Assembly: GCF_014202345.1 (NCBI RefSeq)
Contig: NZ_JACHGO010000003.1
Span: 124,001-188,000, forward strand
Source: Desulfovibrio intestinalis
GTDB taxonomy: Bacteria > Desulfobacterota > Desulfovibrionia > Desulfovibrionales > Desulfovibrionaceae
DNA: 64,000 bases
Direction: 5' to 3'
Positions within the stretch are counted from its first letter, which is position 1; each line of letters begins with the position of its first letter. A program made the translations under genes and the position numbers. The notes under the pieces are model-generated. The model had not been told where the DNA came from and did not search any database. It saw only the letters and a list, made by a program, of their open reading frames with translations. Shown here piece after piece: positions 44,929 through 53,502 of the stretch.

Positions 44929-46245
44929 TCAGATGCGGGCCATGAACAGAAAGGCCGCGTGCAGGCCCGCCAGCAAGGCGGTAAAAGCGCTTCCGGCCCA
45001 GGCCGCGCTTGATGCACGCCCAAACCACGTTACTGCCAAAGCTTGCTTGGGGCATACATTCGCGCAGTCACGGCAGAGATGGCAGGCCATTGTGGGTGTG
45101 CCGCTTTCAAGCGTTTTTTCAGTCATTGCGCCTTGGCGGCATACGCGGATACAGGCGTGGCACCTGCAGCACGGGCCAATGCGGTGTATGCGCCAGGGAG
45201 ATATGCGCCCCAGCCATTGCCCCAGAAGGCCCAATGGGCAAAGGCCGCGGCAGTAGGATGCATACCCGCGGGCACGGCTGATCAGGAGCGCGCAGGGCAG
45301 AAGTAGCAAGCCGAGCAAAAGGCCGCATGAAAGGGCCGCTACAGTGGACGCGCCCGTAAACCGCAGTGCCAGGGCCGCGATCAAGGTCAGGGCCAGTATG
45401 GCCAGACGCAGGCGGGGCAACCAGACCGGGGCCGGGCTGCTTTTGGATTTTTGCGCCGCTGTGGCGTCCCATACGCCGAAGTAGCACAGCTGGCTGCACC
45501 AGGCCGCGCCTACAAGCAGGGTAGAGAGGCCAAAAAGGCCAAGCATAAACCAGCCGCCGCCCCGGTAGATCGGCCCTGCCGCGATGAGGCCCGGCACTGG
45601 CAAGTGCAGACTGCCTGTGAGCAAAAAGCGGCTCTCAACAGCAAGGCCCAACACCAACTGGCCGAAAAAGACCAGAGAGAACAATCGCCAAAGGCGCATG
45701 CGGGCGCGGGGAGCCTGCTGACGGCCGGCAAGCCAGCCTGCCGCCAGTACGGCCCACAAGGCGGCCAGTATGATCTGTACCAAGCCGCCCTGAGGAATGA
45801 AGCGTTCCAGCACCAGCAGTTGCGGGTTCATGAACCACACGGGCAGCAGCAGGGCCAGACATACGATCATGGCCCCTGTTTGCGCGTTTGCTGTGTCTTC
45901 TTTGCGGCAATACCACTGAAGCGTTTTTTGCCGGAGCAAAAGCAGGGCGGTCAGAACAGTAAACAGGGCAACCGACAAGAGGATGACGGCAAGGCGTTGC
46001 CAGGGCTGCTCCAAAAGTTGCCGAATCTGTACGAACTGCGCCGTGGTCCATATCCAGCGGGCAGCCAGCAGGGGCAGGGTCAGTAGCAATAGTTGGCGCA
46101 CCCAGGCAAACCGCGTCCAGGCCAGCAGGGCCGTTATGCCGCAGCCGACGGTCAGTGAAGGCCAGTCTGCACGCCAGAAGTGCGCGCCAGCCAGCACGAA
46201 AGCCAGAAAACTTGGCAAGGGGATAAGACGGGAAGTTCCGCCCAT
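44929..46245 (-). CDS. Membrane polyferredoxin (NapH/YccM/NosR-like)
   Basis: This 438-residue protein has about nine membrane helices and a C-terminal ferredoxin module facing the cytoplasm. The last 80 residues carry CRGLCPLGLLG, CCRCHACIRVCRQGAM and CHLCRDCANVCPKQAL. The latter two are CxxCxxCxxxC motifs for two [4Fe-4S] clusters, and the CxxxCP form is typical of NapH/NosR-type quinol-linked electron carriers. An earlier WCSQLCYFG resembles the NosR/CcoG CxxxC pair. AAAGGAAG precedes the ATG. The redox partner is unknown; neighbours are an HPP protein and two flavin proteins. Confidence 0.85.
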   Translation of the reverse strand: MGGTSRLIPLPSFLAFVLAGAHFWRADWPSLTVGCGITALLAWTRFAWVRQLLLLTLPLLAARWIWTTAQFVQIRQLLEQPWQRLAVILLSVALFTVLTALLLLRQKTLQWYCRKEDTANAQTGAMIVCLALLLPVWFMNPQLLVLERFIPQGGLVQIILAALWAVLAAGWLAGRQQAPRARMRLWRLFSLVFFGQLVLGLAVESRFLLTGSLHLPVPGLIAAGPIYRGGGWFMLGLFGLSTLLVGAAWCSQLCYFGVWDATAAQKSKSSPAPVWLPRLRLAILALTLIAALALRFTGASTVAALSCGLLLGLLLLPCALLISRARGYASYCRGLCPLGLLGQWLGRISPWRIHRIGPCCRCHACIRVCRQGAMTEKTLESGTPTMACHLCRDCANVCPKQALAVTWFGRASSAAWAGSAFTALLAGLHAAFLFMARI

Positions 46246-46603
46246 GTCAGACTTCCTTTAAAAACAAATTGTTATGATAATTCGTCAGTGCGTTGCGATT
46301 TGCCGGGCTGCCTCTACCGCCGTGCTGTCATCCCTCAAGCGTCTGCCGTAGAGGCGTAAACGCTGCTGCAACAGCCCGGTCCGCATTTGCGCGGTCAGGC
46401 GTAGTAACCGGCGCTTCGTAACCTTTGAGAATATGTGTATCTCAAAGGTTATCTGCTCTGGACGGTGCCGTCACGAGTTGCATTTCCTTGTCACTGCAGG
46501 GGAACAGACCTTTTATGACGGGAGTTGCCCTCGGGGGCCTGACCGGAACAAAGGGTAAGGTTCGACGCAGAGACAACCGGAACGGCGCTCGTGACGGCAC
46601 CTT
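46246..46603. other. Intergenic region with repeat copy 4
   Basis: These 358 bp between the polyferredoxin gene and the pyridoxamine-oxidase-like gene hold the inverted repeat copy and no supported gene. Short complementary segments near 46466-46480 and 46590-46605 (GGACGGTGCCGTCACGAG / CTCGTGACGGCACC) form a long inverted repeat just outside the copy. Confidence 0.5.
46330..46461 (-). repeat. Dispersed hairpin repeat, copy 4 (inverted)
   Basis: Read on the minus strand this begins CCAGAGCAGATAACCTTTGA. It has the hairpin AACCTTTGAGA with TCTCAAAGGTT (46420-46450), then GGTTACTACGCCTGACCGCG, AGCGTTTACGCCTC and GGCAGACGC, aligning with copy 1. The far end is not clearly preserved. Confidence 0.65.
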
Positions 46604-47065
46604 TTAAGCTGTTCCAGAAGGCAGTCTACGCTTGCCCACCAATTCTTCTATGTCTATGCGCACAACGGCTGTGCGCTGTATGCTGGCCGTTGGGGTTGGT
46701 TGTGGGCACAGGGCGGCGTAGCGCTGGGCAATGGCGTCCAGGGCGCGGCCTTTTTCGGCTTCGTCCTCAACAATACAGGCCTGTCCCTTGCCGCAAAGTG
46801 ACTTGAAATAGGTGGTGGATTTTTCGCGGTGAATTGTCACATCCGTAACCACGGTAAAAGCCACACGGGGATTCTGCCGGATGCAGTCCATCTTGTGACC
46901 TTCAAGGGCGCAGTGAAGATAGAGAGCCTGCCCCTGACGGACAAAGTTCAGGGGCAGCACATAGGGATAATCACCATCGTGCATGGCGAGAAACAGCTCG
47001 TCGGCAGCGGTGAATACTTCGTCAAAAAAGGCTGGTTCGTTACATTCGCTTTTTGATCTGCGCAT
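46604..47065 (-). CDS. Pyridoxamine 5'-phosphate oxidase family (NimA-like) flavoprotein
   Basis: This 153-residue FMN-binding split-barrel protein has VFTAADELFLAMHDGDYPYV, LPLNFVRQGQALYLHCALEG and HKMDCIRQNPRVAFTVV, which together are the pattern of NimA/Pfam Putative_PNPOx proteins. These are usually flavin- or heme-linked reductases of unknown substrate; some reduce nitroimidazoles. A central TYFKSLCGKGQACIVED segment is also standard. AAGGAG precedes the ATG at 47065, 10 bp after the flavodoxin gene stop, so the two flavoproteins form an operon. Confidence 0.87.
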   Translation of the reverse strand: MRRSKSECNEPAFFDEVFTAADELFLAMHDGDYPYVLPLNFVRQGQALYLHCALEGHKMDCIRQNPRVAFTVVTDVTIHREKSTTYFKSLCGKGQACIVEDEAEKGRALDAIAQRYAALCPQPTPTASIQRTAVVRIDIEELVGKRRLPSGTA

Positions 47066-47075
47066 GAGTAGCTCC

Positions 47076-47588
47076 TTATTGGTGAAAGGCGGCGCGGGCC
47101 GCTGTCAGGCAGTTCAGCCAGCGTTGGCTGGCCGCCTGTAAATCGTTTACATCGGGATGGCGGGCGGCTTCTTGCAGCCGCTCTTGCCGGGCTGCGGTCA
47201 TCGGGTGGGTTCCCTTGCGTTGCGAGGCCGCTACAACCTGGGGATTCACCTTGCCCTGGCATAAAAAATCATCCAGCACAGTATTGCCGCCTTCTTCAAG
47301 TAACGCTCTGGCGGCGCGCTGGCAACGCATGGCATGTTCTGACTGGGGCCACGCGCCAAGAGTGCCAAAAGAAAAGATGTTTTTGCCATGAATGCTCTGT
47401 ATATAGCGTTGGGCCCGTGCGTCGGGCAGGCCTTTGCGAACCCAAAAGCCCACAGCCAGCAAATCATAGTCTTGCGGGTCCGGGGCATGACGCAAGGCAT
47501 AGCACGGCAGGCCGGACGCTTCGGCCATGGCTTCCGCCACTTTACGGGTATTGCCAGTGCAGGATGAGTAGACGATACAGGCTCGCAT
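47076..47588 (-). CDS. Flavodoxin-family protein
   Basis: This 170-residue flavodoxin-like protein has the phosphate-binding loop VYSSCTGNTRKVAEAM (residues about 6-21) with Cys in place of a usual residue. YDLLAVGFWVRKGLPDARAQ follows at the flavin-contact region, then FSFGTLGAWPQSEHA. The last 50 residues are helical. It resembles the BilS-like accessory flavodoxins in this region, but no bilirubin reductase is nearby, so I leave it unnamed. It is followed by the NimA-like gene. Confidence 0.85.
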   Translation of the reverse strand: MRACIVYSSCTGNTRKVAEAMAEASGLPCYALRHAPDPQDYDLLAVGFWVRKGLPDARAQRYIQSIHGKNIFSFGTLGAWPQSEHAMRCQRAARALLEEGGNTVLDDFLCQGKVNPQVVAASQRKGTHPMTAARQERLQEAARHPDVNDLQAASQRWLNCLTAARAAFHQ

Positions 47589-47975
47589 GGTTTCTACCTG
47601 AGCCCGTTTTGTAAAAGACAGGCCGCGCGGCGGTATGTGAAGCCATTTGCGCCGATTTTACGGGTAGCATCGCGTATTATTCTGATTGACCGGAGCATTT
47701 TTCAGTACCTGCAATTTAAAATTGAATATGCCTTTTGCCAGAGCATACCGCATTTACCCAAGTAATCGTTAACTGTAGCCCTGTGGAGATGCGATTCTCA
47801 ATAGACGATCTGCACTTATGGGCACAGTATTTTTACGAATATGTATTTTCAAAACCTACAGCATATATTGCGGTGTTTAACAGCGTAAACAGGCTGTGCT
47901 TGTGGCTCGCAGGCAGAGTCTGGGCGGGCCAGCGAAGGAGCGCTGCCAAGTAAAAATACTCAAAATTAAGCTGTG
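47589..47975. other. Intergenic region with degenerate repeat (copy 7)
   Basis: No supported gene is present. Between about 47694 and 47870 the sequence contains GAGCATTTTT, AATTTAAAATTGAATATGCC, and AATATGTATTTTCAAAAC, the landmarks of the dispersed repeat but rearranged or decayed. Confidence 0.4.
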
Positions 47976-48707
47976 TTACCCTTGGGCGCGTTGTACCAGA
48001 GCGTCGTGATCCAGAAGAGTGATGCTGCGGCGTTTGTGGTCAATGATGCCCGCTGAGGAAAGCGCCGAAAGCTCGCGGCTGAGGCTTTCGCGGCTGATGC
48101 CCATAAGGCGCGCCAGTATTTCCTGAGTGACGCCCAGTCGCAGCGTGGCGCTTTTTTCCATTTTTGAGCGGTGCAAGAGCCATGCGGCAACACGCCCTGC
48201 CACAGATATGCGCCCTTGTGATCCTGCGATTTTGGTGATGAGCAGGCGCTGCCGCAGACTCATGGCCCCCAACAGACTAACGGCCAAAGGCGCATTATTT
48301 TCAAGCGTATGCAAAAAAGCCCTGCGATTGAGGCTCAGAACCGTGGTGGGTTGCAGGGCCACTGCCGAGATAGGGAGGCCCCCTTCATAAAAGAGCACGC
48401 CAGCGTCCAGAAATTTTCCGGTATGCACGAGGTGCAATACGCATTCCTTGCCCTGGCTGCTGTGGCGGCACAGCTTGACCAGACCGGACAGCACCAGCAT
48501 GGCGTCAGCGTTTTCATCTCCTTCCTGAAAGAGGGCAACGCCAGGAGCATAGGTTTGCAGGCGCGCATGGCGGGACAGCGCATCTCTTTCATTTGGCGTA
48601 AGGGCGCTCAACAGCCCCGTGCACAGGGCATCAGCCACTGTGGCGTGCTGTGAAGCCTCTTCGCTCGAAAAGGAGTCGAAGTGAGCGTCGTGCTGTCGGT
48701 TTGTCAT
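47976..48707 (-). CDS. Crp/Fnr-family transcriptional regulator
   Basis: This 243-residue regulator has a cyclic-nucleotide-binding-like sensory domain (residues about 35-150; ALFQEGDENADAMLVLSGLV, GKFLDAGVLFYEGG) and a C-terminal winged helix (VTQEILARLMGISRESLSRE as recognition region). The N-terminal cysteine set of true FNR is missing, so an oxygen-sensing [4Fe-4S] cluster is not supported. Two cysteines at about 75-85 could sense something else. AGGAGG precedes the ATG at 48707. It lies upstream of the flavoprotein pair, which may be its target; that is inference. Confidence 0.9.
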   Translation of the reverse strand: MTNRQHDAHFDSFSSEEASQHATVADALCTGLLSALTPNERDALSRHARLQTYAPGVALFQEGDENADAMLVLSGLVKLCRHSSQGKECVLHLVHTGKFLDAGVLFYEGGLPISAVALQPTTVLSLNRRAFLHTLENNAPLAVSLLGAMSLRQRLLITKIAGSQGRISVAGRVAAWLLHRSKMEKSATLRLGVTQEILARLMGISRESLSRELSALSSAGIIDHKRRSITLLDHDALVQRAQG

Positions 48708-49082
48708 AAAGCCTCCTGTTTTCCCGGCTGGGGGGTGTGTCCGGGCAGACGTGCGGCTGCCTTGAGGATGCAGGTGCAGTGTAGCGGGCACAGGTTCAGT
48801 GTACAACACAAAACCCCCTTGCAATCTGTGACCATGCTCACAATTGCGGGTAAGGTTCTGATTTTTGTGCAGGCGGAAATAAAGGCAATTATACGGGCTA
48901 CGGAAAATTGAAATTGCACTATGCGGGTGTAGACAGCCGACATGGCGAAGGCAGCTTCTGACAACGTTGGCTGCATATTTTTTTGAAGCAGTTTTTAATA
49001 TATTTTACGTATGTTAACGGTTATTTGCATGATGCCGGATCAAAAAAATATTTATGAAACAGCTGTAGATCATAAAAAATTG

Positions 49083-49119
49083 AAAATCCCCGCTTCTGAA
49101 GTTCAGAAGCGGGGATTTT
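49083..49119. terminator. Bidirectional terminator
   Basis: A 17-bp perfect stem, AAAATCCCCGCTTCTGA with TCAGAAGCGGGGATTTT and a 3-nt loop, has A-runs and T-runs on both sides. It ends the fliD-fliS transcript on the minus strand and could stop transcripts on the plus strand. Confidence 0.85.
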
Positions 49120-49237
49120 AATGTGTTTTTTTGTAGTGCGCGCATACCTGGTAAGTATTTCAAACGGAATTTTGCGCAGTTAAATTTTTACAAGTTAAAA
49201 TGCTCAAATCTGCCGTGATGTGCCTTCTGTTTTGTAT

Positions 49238-49257
49238 TTGAGAATACACATTTTCAA
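49238..49257. repeat. Partial dispersed hairpin repeat (copy 6)
   Basis: TTTGAGAAT-ACAC-ATTTTCAAA is the same hairpin as in the long copies. About 60 bp to its left, ACAAGTTAAAATGCTCAAATCTG resembles the other end of the element. The middle is lost or rearranged. Confidence 0.5.
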
Positions 49258-49269
49258 AGCCAGTGCGTA

Positions 49270-50085
49270 TTAACCGCGTGGGGGCACTTTGCCGTACGCT
49301 CCAGGTAACCTGCTCGGGGTAAAACCCCTGGGTGCGGCGGGCGGTTGACTCATGGCCTGATCAAAGGCCTGCACATGCGCTCGGGGGGCTGTTTGCACCG
49401 GAGCCGCACCTGTTGCAGAGGGGGCATTGTGCGCAGCAGGCGCTGCGGGCATGGTAGCCTGGCTCGCAGCCGGAACCGGGGGCGGAGCCGGAGAATAGCC
49501 CGGCAGATTGGGCTGCGGGGCGGCTGCGGCTGCAACCATGGCAGCACCGGAGGCGTTCATTGCCTGGGGCGGCATCATCGCGTTACGCCCGTAGGCCGCC
49601 TGTGCATGGGCACGGGGCACGGCTGTGCCCTGGTGCTGCATGATGGGCTGCGCAGTTTTGGTCACCGATCCCGTAGGCTGCATGCGGGTTGCAATGTCTG
49701 CCGCAACTTTTCGCGCCTCTGGAGTTTCTATTATCTGGGCGTAGGCTCCACGCAGTCCAGACAGTATGGTTTCTACACTGTCCAGAGATTCCACATCCAT
49801 CTTGAGGTTGGCGCGCAACAAACGGGCGGTGCAGAGCAGATAGAGGTTATTGAGGTTAACCGCCAAACTGCCGCCTTTGTCCATATTCAGAGATGCGGCA
49901 AGTTCGTTAACTATATCAATGACCTTTGAAATCATGATGCCCTTGCCGGCAAAATCTTTGGCAAGCATTTTGGTGCGCGCCTGTTGAATGTATTTAAGGG
50001 CGCCGTCATAGAGCATGAGCAAAAGCTGCCCCTGATCCGTGGTGCCAACCTTGGTCTGAAAGTAAGCGTTCGCCGCTTTGTTCAT
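49270..50085 (-). CDS. fliS: Flagellar export chaperone FliS with long Ala/Pro tail
   Basis: FliS binds unfolded flagellin and delivers it to the export apparatus. Residues about 1-135 form the helical FliS domain (AANAYFQTKVGTTDQGQLLL, MLYDGALKYIQQARTKM, DIVNELAASLNMDKGGSLAV). The remaining 135 residues are a disordered Ala/Pro/Met/Gln-rich extension that about doubles the normal length (around 130). AAGGA precedes the ATG at 50085. It lies 23 bp after fliD, the usual order. Confidence 0.93.
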   Translation of the reverse strand: MNKAANAYFQTKVGTTDQGQLLLMLYDGALKYIQQARTKMLAKDFAGKGIMISKVIDIVNELAASLNMDKGGSLAVNLNNLYLLCTARLLRANLKMDVESLDSVETILSGLRGAYAQIIETPEARKVAADIATRMQPTGSVTKTAQPIMQHQGTAVPRAHAQAAYGRNAMMPPQAMNASGAAMVAAAAAPQPNLPGYSPAPPPVPAASQATMPAAPAAHNAPSATGAAPVQTAPRAHVQAFDQAMSQPPAAPRGFTPSRLPGAYGKVPPRG

Positions 50086-50108
50086 ATCTGTATCCTTGTG
50101 CAAGCCCG

Positions 50109-53100
50109 TTAAGAGCTACTGCTGCTATTCATCTTGGCAATCTGCGACTCCAGCTGGCTTTGCATGCTGCTGTAGTTGCTCAACAATGTTTCCAGATTGG
50201 CGAAATATCTTTTCTGCCTTGTCTCCCAGAGGGACAGGCGGTTTTGCTCCTGGGTAATCTTTTTGTCGATATTATCCATAATGGTCTTGTAGTTATTGCG
50301 CAAGACCATGAGCGCGCCGTTCTGCGATTTAAGGGCTATGGCGTCGGCATTTTTGCTGGGGTCTGTCCCAGAAATGTTGACGTCATTGAATACCAGCTCG
50401 CTTTTCAGAAAGCTGTTGACTGTTTGCACCAGCCCTTCCTTGATGCGCACCTGGCCAGTGTGTTCCCCCTCGCTCAGGTCGTCGATGAGGATGGCCAGGC
50501 CTCGGCCATCACCAGATCCCACGCTGTAGTAATAACCAGCCTGGCTCAGATCTCGCTTGGCTTCGACGCCGCCTACCATAACCTTTTCAATGTTGCCGCT
50601 GGCGTCAACCGTGTAGCTTACGTCATACGTTCCGGCCTTGGTGATGCCAGCAACGTGGCTGCCGTAGCGGAAAGACGAGGATGTGCTGGTACCTGTGCCG
50701 TCGGTACAAAAAAAATCCACCACGGCTTCCAGGTTGTTGGTTATCATGTTGGTATAGTTATCCTGATCCATTTGCTGCAAGGCGGCAATACTGGATGAGG
50801 GCGCTATTTCCAGCAGACCAAATTTGTCACTGGCTTCATTATTGTTGACCTTGATACCCAAGTTGGCCAGGTTCGCCAGCACATCGCCCGAAAGCAGGTC
50901 GTCTGCGGAGGTGCGGCTTTTGAAACCTGGAGGCGAACTGCCGAGCAGGCTGTTAAATCGCGATTTGAAAAGCTGTACGCCATAGTTGCCCTGAAGCAGG
51001 CCGCCCTTTTCTGCAGTAAGCTGCGACGGGCTGTAGTTGGAGTTACTGGCGTGATCCGGGTCGTTGGTCGTTGTTTCCTTGTCTTCGTCAAATTTGGTGA
51101 ATTCGCGAATAGTCAGCAGGACAGAGTTCACGGCATCCAGAAATGTCTGAATGGACGTTTCTACCGAGGTAATGTCGGTACTTACACTGATGCGTGCCTG
51201 TCCCGTGTCCTGAATGGTAAAAACCACGCCCTCAATGACATCACTGACGCTGTTGGAGGCCGACTCCATTTCAATGGGCCAGTTATCCACAGTAAAGCGC
51301 GCGTTGGTGGACCGCTGAATATTCCAGTTGGAAGATGAGGCGACCTGTCCCTTGATGCCCGGGCCGCTGACGCTTTGGACGTTTGTGATGGAAAGGAAGG
51401 CATCACCGTCGGCTGCGCTGCTCCAGGGGGTGCCATCGGCCTTCACAAGGCTGGCCGTTGCACCGGCTGCCTGGGCGGCGGCGTTGGTCGACAAGGTCTG
51501 CTGGATGCTGTTGACCACATCCTGCATGCTGGAGCCGCTGGCGATGTCAGGCACAGCTATCTGAGTGCCGTCGTTAAGGGTAATCGTGTATTTGAGCGGG
51601 GGCTGCGTGGCATCCAACTGGTTGCCCGGTGTCAGCCCTGTGGCCGAAGTTGTGGTAGCGGTGCTGGTGGTCAAGCCATCCATCCCGCCGCCCGTACCCT
51701 GGCTGACGTAAAACTGAAGCGTATTGTCAAGGGAAAATGACAGGTCGCTGCCGCTACTTGTTGGAGCAACGCCAGTTTTTGCCTGTATTTCGTTTGCAAG
51801 ATCCTGATACGTTGCGTCGTTGGCCAAAGTTATGGTCTGGGTGTTGCCGCTCTTGTCAACGATTGTGTAGGTAAAATTTTTGGTGCCGTCTGCGCTGCTG
51901 CCGCCCAGCTTGCTTGAAAGCATGCTGCCCTTGAAGTTTATGCTGGTGCTGGCGGAAGACAGTGTATCGTCTATGCGGGTACCCAGAGTGCTGGCGGTGG
52001 TGGTAGTGGTGAACAGGGCTGTGTCAGCCGGATCCGCGCCGGAATCAAAGGTGATACCGGTAATATTGTTCAGGTTGACCGACCACCTGCCCGAACTGTC
52101 CATGCTCAGGTCAGCCGTCTTCATGCCCGTGCTCTGGGCCATCTGGATGAGCGCGTCTCTGAGGTTGGTTCCGGCCTTGATCGTGAGCTGACGTGTGCCT
52201 GTTGTGACGCCGTCATCGTAATTCAGGGTCATGGTCAGATCAGCTTGCAGCTTCGTATTTATGGGGTCGGACCCTACGGTGACCTTGGTGCTGGCGGTAG
52301 CGGATTTCTCGATCACGCTTGTGTCGCGCTGGTACATGGCGGACACGCCCGAGAGCGTCAGGTTGCCGCTGCTGTCCAACGTAGCTACGTTGCGGCCTGT
52401 CTGCGTGTTGATCTGGTCCGCAAGGTTCTGGTTGGTCTTGTCGCCTGTGATGGAAACGGTGAATTTGGAACCGTCTTCCATAAACAGGTCAAAGGCGTAT
52501 TTTTTAGGATCAGAAAGTGTGGCGCCGAGGTCCAGAGCACTGTTGGTCTTCCATACTGAAGTGCTGCCAGCCGAACTCATGCCCACAAGACCGCTGTTGT
52601 GGACAATCAGGTCGTTTTCCGCTCCGGTGCTCTTGCCAGCCACCTGAAAAACGTAGCCCGTCCCCGTCTGCACAAGGCTGACTTTAATACCGGGGTTTTC
52701 TGTAGAATTGTTGACCATGCTGGCAAAAGATTCCAGCGTGGTCTTGGGCGGTATTTTGATGCTCTTGGTGGTTCCGGCATAGGTGAAGGTAAAATTCTGA
52801 TCCACGCCGGAATCGTTGATAACGTCAGTTTTTGAGCTGAACACATGCCCCGTGTTGGCCCATACAGCGTTGTTGGCCATTTGCAGCACATTGATGGTGT
52901 GCTGCACGTCCTGGGCAGAAGCGTTTGCAACAGCCGTCAGAACATTGTCATTGCTGCTGGAAACGTTTTTGGAGACAAAGCTGTTTTTGTTGCCCAAATT
53001 TGAAAGCACGCTGCTGGCGATCTGCACCTGTTCAATAATGGAGCCGAACGCCTCATAGCGCAGATTCCAGTCTGACTTCCAGGCAGTCAGCCGGTTGAGC

Positions 53101-53204
53101 TGTGTGGATTCAACCTTCTTGAGTTTGGCAAGCACTTCATCAAAGTTGGTGTCCATGCCGCTCAAGCCGGAAATGGCGTTGGAGCCGGATATGCTGGTGG
53201 CCAT
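50109..53204 (-). CDS. fliD: Flagellar filament cap protein FliD (large form)
   Basis: FliD caps the flagellar filament and helps flagellin assemble. N-terminal FliD_N (SISGSNAISGLSGMDTNFDEVLAKLKKV, quoted in part: NAISGLSGMDTNFDEVL) and C-terminal FliD_C (from about residue 750; LGIKVNNNEASDKFGLLEI, SFLKSELVFND, FANLETLLSNYSSMQSQLES) are clear. At 1031 residues it is about twice the E. coli length; the extra middle (about 130-720) is Ser/Thr-rich beta-domain sequence of the variable, surface-exposed type. GAGAGG lies before the ATG at 53204. A possible sigma-54 site lies upstream. Confidence 0.93.
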   Translation of the reverse strand: MATSISGSNAISGLSGMDTNFDEVLAKLKKVESTQLNRLTAWKSDWNLRYEAFGSIIEQVQIASSVLSNLGNKNSFVSKNVSSSNDNVLTAVANASAQDVQHTINVLQMANNAVWANTGHVFSSKTDVINDSGVDQNFTFTYAGTTKSIKIPPKTTLESFASMVNNSTENPGIKVSLVQTGTGYVFQVAGKSTGAENDLIVHNSGLVGMSSAGSTSVWKTNSALDLGATLSDPKKYAFDLFMEDGSKFTVSITGDKTNQNLADQINTQTGRNVATLDSSGNLTLSGVSAMYQRDTSVIEKSATASTKVTVGSDPINTKLQADLTMTLNYDDGVTTGTRQLTIKAGTNLRDALIQMAQSTGMKTADLSMDSSGRWSVNLNNITGITFDSGADPADTALFTTTTTASTLGTRIDDTLSSASTSINFKGSMLSSKLGGSSADGTKNFTYTIVDKSGNTQTITLANDATYQDLANEIQAKTGVAPTSSGSDLSFSLDNTLQFYVSQGTGGGMDGLTTSTATTTSATGLTPGNQLDATQPPLKYTITLNDGTQIAVPDIASGSSMQDVVNSIQQTLSTNAAAQAAGATASLVKADGTPWSSAADGDAFLSITNVQSVSGPGIKGQVASSSNWNIQRSTNARFTVDNWPIEMESASNSVSDVIEGVVFTIQDTGQARISVSTDITSVETSIQTFLDAVNSVLLTIREFTKFDEDKETTTNDPDHASNSNYSPSQLTAEKGGLLQGNYGVQLFKSRFNSLLGSSPPGFKSRTSADDLLSGDVLANLANLGIKVNNNEASDKFGLLEIAPSSSIAALQQMDQDNYTNMITNNLEAVVDFFCTDGTGTSTSSSFRYGSHVAGITKAGTYDVSYTVDASGNIEKVMVGGVEAKRDLSQAGYYYSVGSGDGRGLAILIDDLSEGEHTGQVRIKEGLVQTVNSFLKSELVFNDVNISGTDPSKNADAIALKSQNGALMVLRNNYKTIMDNIDKKITQEQNRLSLWETRQKRYFANLETLLSNYSSMQSQLESQIAKMNSSSSS

Positions 53205-53271
53205 AGGCGCCTCTCATCAAATATTTTTATGTCCGGCTGAATGGGCATATATGCCGGGCACATTCTCTTTT

Positions 53272-53287
53272 TGCAAGATGCGTGCAA
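53272..53287 (-). promoter_or_regulatory. Candidate sigma-54 promoter for fliD
   Basis: On the minus strand TTGCACGCATCTTGCA matches the sigma-54 consensus TGGCACG-N4-TTGCA except for T in place of the first G of the GG pair. It would start transcription about 55 nt before fliD. Flagellar genes of related bacteria are often sigma-54 dependent. The mismatch at a usually invariant position keeps confidence low. Confidence 0.4.
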
Positions 53288-53431
53288 CTTTTTAAGGCAG
53301 TTTTTTCCTCTTGTTTTCCGGTTGTCCGGCAGGAATATGCGCGTGCAGCCGTTGGATGGCAGCGCGTACCCGCTATACATAATAACGGCTGTGGCAAGAA
53401 AAAGTTTAGACAAGCGCGCGGCAGGGTGCAC

Positions 53432-53478
53432 GTGAACGTAAAAGGCCGCCTCGTTGCGAGGCGGCCTTTTACGTTCAC
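53432..53478 (-). terminator. Very strong terminator of the mla operon
   Basis: A 22-bp perfect stem (53432-53453 with 53457-53478) with a 3-nt TTG loop contains AAAAGGCCGCCTCG and its complement. On the minus strand it lies just beyond the mlaA stop and separates the mla operon from fliD. Confidence 0.85.
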
Positions 53479-53502
53479 AGTCTCAGTTTACAAGCTGAAA
53501 AA

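Larger units (their letters stand above)
48708..49269. other. Intergenic region between fliS and Crp/Fnr gene
   Basis: These 562 bp hold a strong bidirectional terminator and a partial dispersed repeat near 49238-49257. No gene is supported. The right end lies beyond the fliS stop. Confidence 0.5.
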
